Positions 27,345 to 35,070 of a stretch of 64,000 nt of DNA are shown here, one piece after another. The stretch is from assembly GCF_004138325.1 (NCBI RefSeq), contig NZ_SBLB01000006.1, positions 310,001 through 374,000 of the forward strand. Reading direction: 5' to 3'. How positions within the stretch are numbered: the first letter of the stretch is position 1; each line of letters opens with the position of its first letter. The translations under genes were made by a program, and so were the position numbers. The notes under the pieces are model-generated. The model had not been told where the DNA came from. It worked only from the letters and a program-made list of their open reading frames with translations, and did no database searches. Origin of the DNA: Spirosoma sordidisoli (GTDB lineage: Bacteria; Bacteroidota; Bacteroidia; Cytophagales; Spirosomataceae).

Positions 27345-27734
27345 TTATGGAATAACCGTAACCGATCGGTATACCGGTGTTTCGACGGGGGTCGACACAC
27401 TGATTTCGCGAATAACCACGTCGAGTCCGTTTGATAGTTTGAGGGTATAGGTTCCCGAGGCTAGTTCGCTCAGATCCAGTTGCAGGCGGGTTTTAGTTTC
27501 GGTCTGGAGCATAGTCCGGTTGAAGCAGGCATTTCCTTGCTGATCCAGCAGCTGAATCGATACCTCGCCCCCCAGTTCTTTATCGATGTTCACCACCAGT
27601 TTACCACGTATAGACACGTAGGCCCCCACCTGATAATGGGCTAGTTTGGTTGGTCGGTCGCGCCGGGGCAGCGGGGCGGCCATAGTCAGGTTGACAAGAA
27701 AGGTCAGAAGCAGTGTTGTTGCGAGTCTGTTCAT
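27345..27734 (-). CDS. Small secreted beta-rich protein, unknown function
   Basis: A 129-residue protein with a signal peptide (residues 1-19, ending TMAAP) and a single beta-sandwich-like domain. The pattern VSIQLLDQQGNACFNRTM ... SELASGTYTLKLSNG resembles the strand order of type IX C-terminal sorting domains or of Bacteroidota adhesion modules, but the basic residue in the last strand is lacking, so it is probably a stand-alone periplasmic protein. It is monocistronic; the terminator of the efflux operon lies upstream of it. Confidence 0.65.
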   Translation of the reverse strand: MNRLATTLLLTFLVNLTMAAPLPRRDRPTKLAHYQVGAYVSIRGKLVVNIDKELGGEVSIQLLDQQGNACFNRTMLQTETKTRLQLDLSELASGTYTLKLSNGLDVVIREISVSTPVETPVYRSVTVIP

Positions 27735-27875
27735 AGTAGTAAGAGGTTAGTTGTTTTGTGCTTAGTCGCGAGATAAAGACACGCAGCAAACCAAACATTG
27801 CGCCTATCTGGACAAATGGCTCATTTTGTCCATAAGTGGCAGCAGCTGACCCCGGTATCCGGGCTGGTCATAAAC

Positions 27876-27913
27876 GCCAAAACGCCCGACGGAACAGCGT
27901 CGGGCGTTTTGGC
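27876..27913 (-). terminator. Strong terminator of the TolC/HlyD efflux operon
   Basis: GCCAAAACGCCCGACG (27876-27891) and CGTCGGGCGTTTTGGC (27898-27913) form a perfect 16-bp stem with a 6-base loop. It lies 20 bases past the stop of the minus-strand adaptor gene. The GC-rich core flanked by A/T runs suits termination on either strand. Confidence 0.85.
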
Positions 27914-27933
27914 ATCAGGCAGTCAGAAACCGA

Positions 27934-29343
27934 TTACTCTTCTTTTTCTTCTGTCTTTTTCTTGGCTTTATTCGGATCACGTTTCGTCACCAGCTCGCCG
28001 TCTTTCAGCTTTTTGGATACCGCAATGAACGGACCGGAAATGATCTGCTCGCCCGGCTTCAGCCCCGATATCACTTCGATATTCTCGAAGTCGCTGATCC
28101 CGGTTTTCACCTCGCGCTGCACGGCCTTACCGCCGACGTTTACAAACACCAGCTCCTTCACCGCTTCCTTTTTCTCGACCTGACCGGCTGGCTTCTCATC
28201 GACTGTGCCGCTGGGCCGATCAGTCTGTTCCGGCGTCTCTACCTCCGCACCGCGCGTCGTTACCGCGGCAATCGGCACCGCCAGCACGCCCGATTTCCGG
28301 TCGGTAATCACCTCCACCGAAGCCGTCATACCTGGTTTGAAGGGATATCCTTTCTTGTCTTTCTGGGCCAGCAGGTCGGCATACGAACTGTTGAGAATCT
28401 TGATTTTGACTTCAAACTCCGTTACGGCATCCGACGACAGCGCTGCGGCTGTAGCCCCCGACGAACTGGTAAGCCCGTTGGCCGTATTGGCAATTTCGTA
28501 GACAACCCCTTTGAACTTACGACCCGCCGTGGTGTACGAATCCACCTCAATGTCGGCCGTATCGCCCAGGTTCACCCGAACGATGTCGTTTTCGTTAACG
28601 TTTACGCGCACTTCCATGTTCTGGAGGTTTGCGATACGCATAATTTCGGTACCGGCCATCTGGGATGTACCGACCACGCGCTCGCCCAGCTCAACGTTCA
28701 GTTTGGAAACCGTACCGTTTACGGGGGCGTAGATGGTTGTTTTACGCAGGTTCTCGGTAGCATCCCGCAGGCTCGCTTCGGCACTTTGAATGCTGAACTG
28801 AGCGGCCCGTACGTTTGCTTTTGCCGCTTCAACTTCCTGCTGGGCTACGTTGTAGTTGGCCTCGCTGGTTTCCAGATCGGCCGAAGAAATCACTTTATCC
28901 GCAAACAGTTTCCGGTTACGGTCATAATCGGCCTTGGCCCGGATCAGCCGCGCACTCGATTGCGATACCGACGCTTTCGACTGTTCCAACTGCGCCCGGC
29001 TCTGGTTCACCGTAGCCCGCGCCCGCGCCAGCAGCGACTCGTAGTTGTCGGGCCGGATACGAACCAGCAGCTGACCCGCCTTAACCGGATCACCTTCGTT
29101 TACGTACAGGCCAATAATTTCGCCTGATACGTCGGGGCTGATTTTTACCTCTACCTGGGGCTGAACCCGGCCCGACGCACTGACGCGCTCGGTAATATTG
29201 GTTCGCTTAACCGTTGCAAAGTCTACTTCGGTCATCTTGGGCTTCCCGATCATGCCAGCCTGCTTGGCGGCTACCAGACCTCCCACGAGTAGCACAACGA
29301 GTCCACCCAATATCCACCAGATGCGGTTCGATTTCTTCTTCAT
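27934..29343 (-). CDS. Periplasmic adaptor subunit of a tripartite efflux system (HlyD/MacA type)
   Basis: A 469-residue membrane-fusion protein. One N-terminal membrane anchor (residues 8-27) precedes the lipoyl-like half motifs (VQPQVEVKISPDVSGEIIGL and IYAPVNGTVSKLNVELGE), a long coiled-coil hairpin between them (about 100-200), then the beta-barrel domain. A charged tail ends KKKTEEKEE. The protein bridges an inner-membrane transporter to the TolC-type channel encoded 83 bases upstream. The matching inner-membrane part is likely the LolD/MacB-type ABC transporter; an ATPase gene lies 1 kb away, and an FtsX-type permease at 46471. Confidence 0.92.
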   Translation of the reverse strand: MKKKSNRIWWILGGLVVLLVGGLVAAKQAGMIGKPKMTEVDFATVKRTNITERVSASGRVQPQVEVKISPDVSGEIIGLYVNEGDPVKAGQLLVRIRPDNYESLLARARATVNQSRAQLEQSKASVSQSSARLIRAKADYDRNRKLFADKVISSADLETSEANYNVAQQEVEAAKANVRAAQFSIQSAEASLRDATENLRKTTIYAPVNGTVSKLNVELGERVVGTSQMAGTEIMRIANLQNMEVRVNVNENDIVRVNLGDTADIEVDSYTTAGRKFKGVVYEIANTANGLTSSSGATAAALSSDAVTEFEVKIKILNSSYADLLAQKDKKGYPFKPGMTASVEVITDRKSGVLAVPIAAVTTRGAEVETPEQTDRPSGTVDEKPAGQVEKKEAVKELVFVNVGGKAVQREVKTGISDFENIEVISGLKPGEQIISGPFIAVSKKLKDGELVTKRDPNKAKKKTEEKEE

Positions 29344-29426
29344 AGTTCATTATTGAGTGATCGAGCGATGCGTGATTCGGCGCCTTCTGAGCCGGCCGCT
29401 CCATCACAGATTCACCCAATTACCTA

Positions 29427-30932
29427 TTAAAACGTAAGCGGTTTATTCTGATAAAAGTCTAATATCTTGGTCCGGAACACGTAATCGTACTTGGCCTGCA
29501 CCAGGCTGGCGCGCGCCCGGTCGAGGTTACTCTTCGCAATGTTATAATCTACGGCATTGATGGCCCCGGCGTTGAACCGGTTTTCTGATGCCCGGAAGGC
29601 CTGCTCAAAGGCGGTTACCTGCGTCAGGGTAGCCCGGTATCGGTTGCCCGATGCCACTAAATTAGCGTAAGCGTTTTCAATATTTTGCCGCAGCGCCAGC
29701 CGGGTGTTGTCGGCCTGCAACTCGGAGTTCTGCCGGTTGATCGTAGCCAGCTGCACCCGGGTGCGGGCTTGATACCGGTTAAAGATCGGCACCTGAAGTG
29801 TAAGCCCCAGCGACCGGTTCTGGTTATTCTTGAACTGCTCGGCGAAGTTAAAATTCTCGAACGAGTAATTCGGCTGATCGATGAGAATCGTTTGTTGTAT
29901 GCCGTTGATCGTGATCGTCTGCGGAATCTGCGTGACGCCATTCTCGATCCGGCGTTGGGCACCGAAGTTGGAGTACAGGGTCGTTACACCACCATTTAAG
30001 GTCAGCAGCGGCATGTAGTTACCCCGGGCTACCCGAACCCCTACCTCATCGCTCCGCACCCGCAGGTCGGCGGCCCGCACATCGGGCATGTTATTGGTCG
30101 CAATTTCGTAGACCTGCTGGGGCGACGCATCGTAATCGGCTACGTTCGGATCGGGCAGCGACACGGGCTGCACACTGATGGCCTGATTGCCAAACAGGTT
30201 CATGGCCTGAAGCAGGGCTACCTTGGCCAGATCGATGTTGTTCTGCGCGTTCACGATGGCCAGCTCGTCAGTAGCCCGCTGAGCCTGCAAATCGAACAAC
30301 GCCGACTCGGCCGCAGCACCGGCGTTGACCAGTTTCTGCGTCCGCTCGTACTGCGACCGGCTCACGTCGGCCTGCCGCTGGGCAATGGCCAGCTGCTCCT
30401 GCCCCGTCAGTACGTTCAGGTAGTTCTGTACCACCAGCAGGATGACGTTGTTCTGAGTGGCCAGCAGGTTCTGTTCATTCGATTGAACCAGCAGCGCATT
30501 CTGCCGGATGGTATTTTGCAGAATGCCTCCGTTGTAGACCGTTACCGACGATGTCAGCTGAAAGTTGTTCGACAGAATGGAGCGCTCAACAAACTGGTTG
30601 GTTACGGGGTTTACGTTAAAACCCGAGCTGAAGTTCTGGGTTGCAAATCCGTTCAGGTTGGGCAGCCGGTTGAGCTTGGACTGTTGCAGCTGAACGTTGC
30701 TGTTGTTCACCTGAAGCTGGCTTTGCCGAACAGTGATGTTATTTTTCAGCGCAATTTCGATGCACTGCTGCAGGCTGAGCTGCTGCGACGGAGCGATGGC
30801 TGCGTCGCCCGTTGCGGGCGAAACGGCCGCTGGTGGATTGGTGGTCGACTGAGCCAGACTGGTCAGCGCGCTCCAGCCAAAACAACACCCCATTACTCCG
30901 ATTCGTAGAAAGCGCATGCGTCTTGTATTCAT
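29427..30932 (-). CDS. TolC-family outer-membrane efflux protein
   Basis: A 501-residue protein with a signal peptide (residues 1-28, ending TSLAQ) and two TolC repeats. LSLQQCIEIALKNNITVRQSQ starts the first repeat and PQQVYEIATNNMPDVRAADL the second, each followed by long helices rich in Gln, Asn and Ala. It forms the outer-membrane channel of a tripartite pump or type I exporter. It is the first gene of the operon with the HlyD-like adaptor. Confidence 0.94.
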   Translation of the reverse strand: MNTRRMRFLRIGVMGCCFGWSALTSLAQSTTNPPAAVSPATGDAAIAPSQQLSLQQCIEIALKNNITVRQSQLQVNNSNVQLQQSKLNRLPNLNGFATQNFSSGFNVNPVTNQFVERSILSNNFQLTSSVTVYNGGILQNTIRQNALLVQSNEQNLLATQNNVILLVVQNYLNVLTGQEQLAIAQRQADVSRSQYERTQKLVNAGAAAESALFDLQAQRATDELAIVNAQNNIDLAKVALLQAMNLFGNQAISVQPVSLPDPNVADYDASPQQVYEIATNNMPDVRAADLRVRSDEVGVRVARGNYMPLLTLNGGVTTLYSNFGAQRRIENGVTQIPQTITINGIQQTILIDQPNYSFENFNFAEQFKNNQNRSLGLTLQVPIFNRYQARTRVQLATINRQNSELQADNTRLALRQNIENAYANLVASGNRYRATLTQVTAFEQAFRASENRFNAGAINAVDYNIAKSNLDRARASLVQAKYDYVFRTKILDFYQNKPLTF

Positions 30933-30954
30933 TGTGTTTGATGATTCAATGTTA

Positions 30955-30962
30955 CAAACTTA
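30955..30962 (-). promoter_or_regulatory. Probable -7 element of the efflux operon
   Basis: On the minus strand this reads TAAGTTTG, an exact TAnnTTTG match, 23 bases before the TolC-family start codon. No -33 TTG at usual spacing. Confidence 0.45.
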
Positions 30963-31007
30963 CCTTCGGCGCAGCTATCGTTTTAGGATAAACGGCGCAA
31001 ACCAAGC

Positions 31008-31805
31008 ATGTTTCTGGTTTATAATTCGGATTTACTCGCTGAAGATGCCTTTCTACTGACGGCCAACGACCGGGCATTTCAATATGGTGACGGTCTTTTT
31101 GAGACCATTCGTTACGAAGCCGGGCAACTGTGGTTCTGGAATGATCACCTCAGCCGACTAACAGCAGGCATGGCTGCGCTCCACCTGTTGGCACCGGCTG
31201 CAGCCTGGTCAGAGACGCTGCAGCAGCGTGTTCTGGCCCTGCTGGCGGCCAACGGGCTGACGCAGGCCAGCGCCCGGGTCAGAATTCAGGTCTGGCGGCA
31301 GACCGGAGGCCTCTATACGCCCACGACCAACCAGCTTAACCTGCTGATAACAGCCCGGCCCGGTCAGCCATTTGCTATAACCAATCAGGCAAAAATAGGT
31401 ATTTATCCAGATATACAATTAGCGTATTCTCCCATTTCAGGCTACAAAACCTCCAATGCGTTACCGTATGTACTGGCGGGGTTATTTAAGCAAGAACAAG
31501 GCTATCAGGATGCTATTCTGCTCGACCAGCAGGGTCATCTGGCGGAGTGCGTAGCGTCGAACCTGTTCTGGTTTCGGCAGGATGTGCTGCATACCCCGTC
31601 GTTACAGACCGGCTGCATCAACGGTATTGCCCGGCGCCAGCTGCTGCGGGCCTTTCCCATGGTTCGGGAGGGGCTTTTCCTACCTGCCAGCCTGGCCGAA
31701 GCAGAGTTGGTGTTTACCGCCAACGTCATGGGTATTCAGGTGTACAAAGGGCGGCTGAGCGAAACGCTTCAGGCCAGGCTCCTGACCCTGTTCAGCCCGA
31801 CCTGA
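31008..31805 (+). CDS. Class IV aminotransferase / aminodeoxychorismate lyase-like PLP enzyme
   Basis: A 265-residue PLP fold-type IV protein. The N-terminal NDRAFQYGDGLFETIR is typical, the PLP lysine is in SGYKTSNALPYVLAG, and LAECVASNLFWF plus CINGIARRQLL complete the cofactor pocket. The family holds branched-chain aminotransferase, D-amino-acid aminotransferase and the 4-amino-4-deoxychorismate lyase of folate synthesis (PabC). The short length and the lack of arginine-rich carboxylate motifs favour a PabC-like role, but this is not certain. Confidence 0.85.
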   Translation: MFLVYNSDLLAEDAFLLTANDRAFQYGDGLFETIRYEAGQLWFWNDHLSRLTAGMAALHLLAPAAAWSETLQQRVLALLAANGLTQASARVRIQVWRQTGGLYTPTTNQLNLLITARPGQPFAITNQAKIGIYPDIQLAYSPISGYKTSNALPYVLAGLFKQEQGYQDAILLDQQGHLAECVASNLFWFRQDVLHTPSLQTGCINGIARRQLLRAFPMVREGLFLPASLAEAELVFTANVMGIQVYKGRLSETLQARLLTLFSPT

Positions 31806-31816
31806 CCACCAGCCGC

Positions 31817-32512
31817 TTACAGGACCGTACCAACCGCAGGCTGGCCACTCTCTTCGAGCCATCCGTCTTTCAGCCGCACGATGCGGGACCCGTATTCGGC
31901 GTTTAGCTCAGAGTGTGTCACCTGCACGATGGTAACCCCGTCTTTCTGGTTCAACTCCCGAAACAGTTCCATAATATCACGGGCCTGATCGGAATGCAGG
32001 TTGCCGGTAGGCTCGTCGGCAAAGATGACGCTCGGCTGGGCCGCCAGCGCCCGCGCAATACCGACCAGCTGCTGCTGCCCACCCGACAGTTGAGCCGGGA
32101 ACAAATCTTTTTTAGCCACCATATTGAACCGGTCGAGCAGCTCAGCCACCCGACTTTTACGCTCCGAGCTGCCTACGCCTTTGTACAGTAGCGGAGTCTC
32201 GATGTTTTCGTACACCGTCAGTTCGTCAATCAGGTGGTAGGCCTGAAACACAAAGCCAATCTGCGTCCGGTGGAGTTCGGTCCGGCGTTTTTCGCTCAGT
32301 TTCTGAACGGGCTGATCGGCAAACAGATACTCTCCTTCCGACGGCTCTTCGAGCAGGCCCAGAATGTGAAGCAGGGTACTTTTACCCGATCCGCTCGGCC
32401 CCATGATTGACACAAACTCGCCCTGCGCGATGCTAAGATTGATAGTCCGTAGTACATAAACCCGACCAAATCCGGCCGGGTAGTATTTCGACACGTTGCG
32501 AAGTTGAATCAT
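31817..32512 (-). CDS. ABC transporter ATP-binding protein (LolD/MacB type)
   Basis: A 231-residue ATPase. Walker A is GPSGSGKST, the signature is LSGGQQQLVGIARAL (Q-V variant of the usual QRVAIARA), and Walker B VIFADEPTGNL is followed by the H-loop VTHSEL. Members drive lipoprotein release or MacB/FtsX-type mechanotransmission. The open frame begins at 32608, but the start at 32512 (MIQLRNVSKYY) fits the family. The nearest partners are the adaptor and TolC genes on the same strand, and an FtsX permease 14 kb away; no permease is adjacent. Confidence 0.92.
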   Translation of the reverse strand: MIQLRNVSKYYPAGFGRVYVLRTINLSIAQGEFVSIMGPSGSGKSTLLHILGLLEEPSEGEYLFADQPVQKLSEKRRTELHRTQIGFVFQAYHLIDELTVYENIETPLLYKGVGSSERKSRVAELLDRFNMVAKKDLFPAQLSGGQQQLVGIARALAAQPSVIFADEPTGNLHSDQARDIMELFRELNQKDGVTIVQVTHSELNAEYGSRIVRLKDGWLEESGQPAVGTVL

Positions 32513-32783
32513 AATTGATTTATTTTGAGTTACTTCAGTGGCACTGGTATTCCGTAATTTGCGGGCCGCGGCTGCAGCCCGGCGCCCTGACACCGACACC
32601 CTGTTCAAGCGCCGTGCCAGCTTCCTTTTTGAGCTGTCTGTCAGTTAATTACCTAAAATAAAACCACTACAGCGTCCGATAGCGGACAGGAATTCCTCTG
32701 AAACCGGACACTTTTTTTTGAGGTTCATGCAACAATAAGCCATTAACTCGCATCTTGTATCAAATCATTAACTTGTTTCAGCC

Positions 32784-33488
32784 ATGAAAATACTTACTGT
32801 GCTGCTGGTTCTCTTTACGGCGAGTCTGAACACGACCAGCCGTGACTGGAAAAAAGACCGGCCTATATCGAGCTTTACGAAACTAAGCGTTTCGAGTGGC
32901 ATTGACGTTTACCTGACGCAGGGCAACAGCGAAAGGCTGACGATCGAATCCAAAGGAGTTGATGAAGAAGACGTGAAGTCGGAGGTTCGCAACGGCACCC
33001 TCCGGCTTTATATCGAGCGCAAAGGAGGAAACTGGGGGTTCAACTTCGGGCGTGACCGCTACGTCAAGGCCTACCTGACGTTCAAACAGCTGACCGATCT
33101 GCAGGCGTCGGGGGGAGCCGATGTGCTGGGCCAGGGAACGCTCTCGTTCAATGACCTGAACGTCGATGCATCGGGTGGGGCTGATATTAAGCTGACCCTG
33201 AAAGCAAACGACCTGAACGCGTCGGCCTCGGGCGGAGCTGATCTGCTGATCGAAGGGTCGGCCCGGGTACTCAACGCCAGCGGCTCGGGCGGAGCCGATC
33301 TCGACGCCCGCAAGCTGGTTGTCGAAGTTGGCAACGCGGTCTCCTCGGGCGGGTCTGACGTGTATATCAACGCCACCCGCGAGTTAAGTCTGAAAGCCTC
33401 GGGCGGCTCTGATATTTATTACTACGGTTCGGCCCGGGTTCTGGGCAAGAGCGAATCGGGCGGGTCCGATATTACAAAAAGAAACTAA
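32784..33488 (+). CDS. Exported GIN-domain (DUF2807) beta-helix-like protein
   Basis: A 234-residue protein with a signal peptide (residues 1-19) and a GIN domain: SFTKLSVSSGIDVYLTQGNSERLTIES at the start, then a ladder of short strands ending in SGGAD (four times) and SGGSD (three times), spaced about 17-21 residues. This is the usual form of putative auto-transporter adhesin head-GIN proteins of Bacteroidota, predicted to fold as a right-handed solenoid on the cell surface or in the periplasm. Function unknown. It converges on a sigma factor gene. Confidence 0.9.
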   Translation: MKILTVLLVLFTASLNTTSRDWKKDRPISSFTKLSVSSGIDVYLTQGNSERLTIESKGVDEEDVKSEVRNGTLRLYIERKGGNWGFNFGRDRYVKAYLTFKQLTDLQASGGADVLGQGTLSFNDLNVDASGGADIKLTLKANDLNASASGGADLLIEGSARVLNASGSGGADLDARKLVVEVGNAVSSGGSDVYINATRELSLKASGGSDIYYYGSARVLGKSESGGSDITKRN

Positions 33489-33741
33489 ACAGCCGACCAG
33501 CTGACCACGATGCGACCGGGCGTTTGTAATAAACGACCCGGTCGTATTGCGTTTGTACGATAGCCAGTGTAGTGGGCCGGCCCGCTCTGGTGTGGGTAGT
33601 GAGGTAAGTCCGGGCGTCGTCATAACTATCGAAGCCCGTCAGATGGGTACGTTTTTCGGTATGCTGACACGCGATATAGCGGGGCGCCGGCGACGTTGCC
33701 AGCAGCCCGGTAACGCAGAAATCATGGTTCAGGACGCCCAT
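33472..33741 (-). CDS. Small protein overlapping the sigma factor 3' end, unknown
   Basis: An 89-residue open frame starting MGVLNHDFCVTGLL. Its ATG overlaps the end of the sigma factor gene by 13 bases, which allows coupled translation, and its stop overlaps the convergent GIN gene end by 17 bases. The composition (balanced polar residues and a strand-like VYYKRPVASW near the end) looks like a small alpha/beta protein but matches nothing I recognise. It could be an accident of frame; codon use would decide. Confidence 0.4.
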   Translation of the reverse strand: MGVLNHDFCVTGLLATSPAPRYIACQHTEKRTHLTGFDSYDDARTYLTTHTRAGRPTTLAIVQTQYDRVVYYKRPVASWSAGRLFSFFL

Positions 33742-34283
33742 AGTGATGCTTCGCAAAGGGTACGAACTTTATCGCGCGACCGTTTCAGGCGCATTTTCAC
33801 GGCACTCTCTTTCAGGTTCAGCTTTTTGGCAATCTGAAGCACATCCAGCCCTTCCTGATACTTCATCCGCAGAATCAGCGCTTCCTGCGGAGCAATAGAC
33901 TCCATGGCTTTGGCCAGCTGCTGCAGGTTATTTTCAGCACTCTCACCGTCAGCCGACTGCGCTACGGCGTATTCGGTTTCCTGATCCAGACCGGTTGTGG
34001 CCAGCCGGTTCGACCGCTTGATCTGATCGATGCAGTAGTTGTAGGAGATCGAATAAAGCCAGGTTGAAAACGACGACCGCTCTTGAAAACGATCCAGGTG
34101 AGCAAACATGCGCAGGAAAATATCATGAGTATAATCCTGGGCCTGCTCCGAATTTTTTGTCATGGAATAACATCTGTTGTATACCTTGCGTACATATCGG
34201 TTATACAACAGCTCAAAACACTCGTTAGGGTTAGTATTACGGTACTGACGAATAACTTCTTCGTCATTCAATGCTGGTTTCAT
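33729..34283 (-). CDS. RNA polymerase sigma-70 family factor (ECF type)
   Basis: A 184-residue sigma factor. Region 2 is visible in ECFELLYNRYVRKVYNRCYSMTKN and AQDYTHDIFLRMFAHLDRF, with the WLYSISYNYCIDQIKR segment, and region 4 in APQEALILRMKYQEGLDVLQIAKKLNLKESAVKMRLKRSRDKVR. No anti-sigma gene is adjacent, unlike many Bacteroidota ECF factors, although a small overlapping frame follows. It is divergent from the H-NOX/NOS operon across 243 AT-rich bases, so it may share regulation with it or even control it. Confidence 0.93.
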   Translation of the reverse strand: MKPALNDEEVIRQYRNTNPNECFELLYNRYVRKVYNRCYSMTKNSEQAQDYTHDIFLRMFAHLDRFQERSSFSTWLYSISYNYCIDQIKRSNRLATTGLDQETEYAVAQSADGESAENNLQQLAKAMESIAPQEALILRMKYQEGLDVLQIAKKLNLKESAVKMRLKRSRDKVRTLCEASLWAS

Positions 34284-34526
34284 ACGTTTGGAAGTGGTAG
34301 AAGTTTTGGGGTAGTTGACTTAAGTACTTTCTTGTTCTTTGATGACCCAAATTTGATCTTACTGTTATAGTTTGTGGCCAATTATTCGATGAACTGTACC
34401 GTTTTGCCGATTTTTGGAAAACCTAAGTCGATATTCCATTCTAATTTGTAATTATTTCATCTAATAATTTTATAATTTGTTACCCATATTGGTATATTGC
34501 TAAGGTTTTAATCTCACTGCTTGTAC
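34284..34526. promoter_or_regulatory. AT-rich divergent intergenic region between sigma factor and H-NOX genes
   Basis: 243 bases, strikingly AT-rich between about 34370 and 34510 compared with the genes around it. It must hold the promoter of the NO operon and that of the sigma gene. No perfect TAnnTTTG occurs in either direction; near misses on the plus strand are TAATTTG at about 34443 and 34472. Several GTT half-sites that might suit a LytTR regulator occur, but none forms a convincing direct repeat. Confidence 0.5.
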
Positions 34527-35066
34527 ATGAAAGGAATTGTATTTACGGAACTTTTAGAAATGGTTGAGGACCAGTATGGTTACGCGCTGGTAGACACCAT
34601 ATTAGACCAAAGTAATCTTCCTTCCGGAGGCATTTATACGGCCATTGGCACGTATGATCATGGCGAGATGGTTACTTTGCTGCACAGTCTTAGCCAGCAT
34701 ACCACTACCCCTGTTCCAGAGCTCCTGCGCGCGTATGGCCGGTACATGTTTGGCTCCTTCACCCGCAATTATTACCAGTTTATCGAGCGATCTACCTCTG
34801 CCTTTAGTTTACTAAACTCCATTCAGCATTACATTCATGTTGAAGTGAGAAAACTATATCCGGATGCGGAGTTGCCCCACTTCGCCATGGAGCAGCCTTC
34901 AGAAAACCACCTGAAGATGTATTACCAGTCGGAGCGGAAACTATCAGATTTCGCCTATGGTCTGATCGAAGGGTGTCTGGCTCATTATGGAGAAACCGCC
35001 ACCATCCGGAAAACGGAGCTGACCCCCGATGGCAGTCAGGTTTTGTTCGACATCGTGAAAGACTAA
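34527..35066 (+). CDS. H-NOX haem nitric oxide/oxygen-binding sensor protein
   Basis: A 179-residue stand-alone H-NOX domain. It begins MKGIVFTELLEMVEDQYG as the family does. The proximal haem ligand is His104 (IHVEVRKLYPDAELP) and the haem-propionate motif Y-x-S-x-R is Tyr133-Gln-Ser135-Glu-Arg137. Such proteins bind NO with very high affinity; NO breaks the iron-histidine bond and the changed protein inhibits or activates a partner kinase. The frame extends six bases to a TTG, but the ATG at 34527 is the natural start. A hybrid histidine kinase gene starts 4 bases after the stop, a regulator and the NOS gene follow, so its ligand is very likely NO made by the same operon. Confidence 0.95.
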   Translation: MKGIVFTELLEMVEDQYGYALVDTILDQSNLPSGGIYTAIGTYDHGEMVTLLHSLSQHTTTPVPELLRAYGRYMFGSFTRNYYQFIERSTSAFSLLNSIQHYIHVEVRKLYPDAELPHFAMEQPSENHLKMYYQSERKLSDFAYGLIEGCLAHYGETATIRKTELTPDGSQVLFDIVKD

Positions 35067-35070
35067 GCGT

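Noticed and set aside
29207-29419. Small gene between the adaptor and TolC-family genes
   Set aside because: Overlaps the start of the adaptor in another frame and has no recognisable features; the 83-base gap seems to be ordinary spacing.
32513-32608. 32-residue extension of the LolD-like ATPase
   Set aside because: The extension is Ala/Arg-rich with no family match; ATPases of this type start at the MIQLRNVSKYY methionine.
34284-34526. LytTR-type direct repeats in the H-NOX promoter region
   Set aside because: Several GTT-containing half-sites such as ACCGTTTTG and ACTGTTATA occur, but none forms a pair with the 12-13 base spacing expected; chance matches in an AT-rich stretch are likely.
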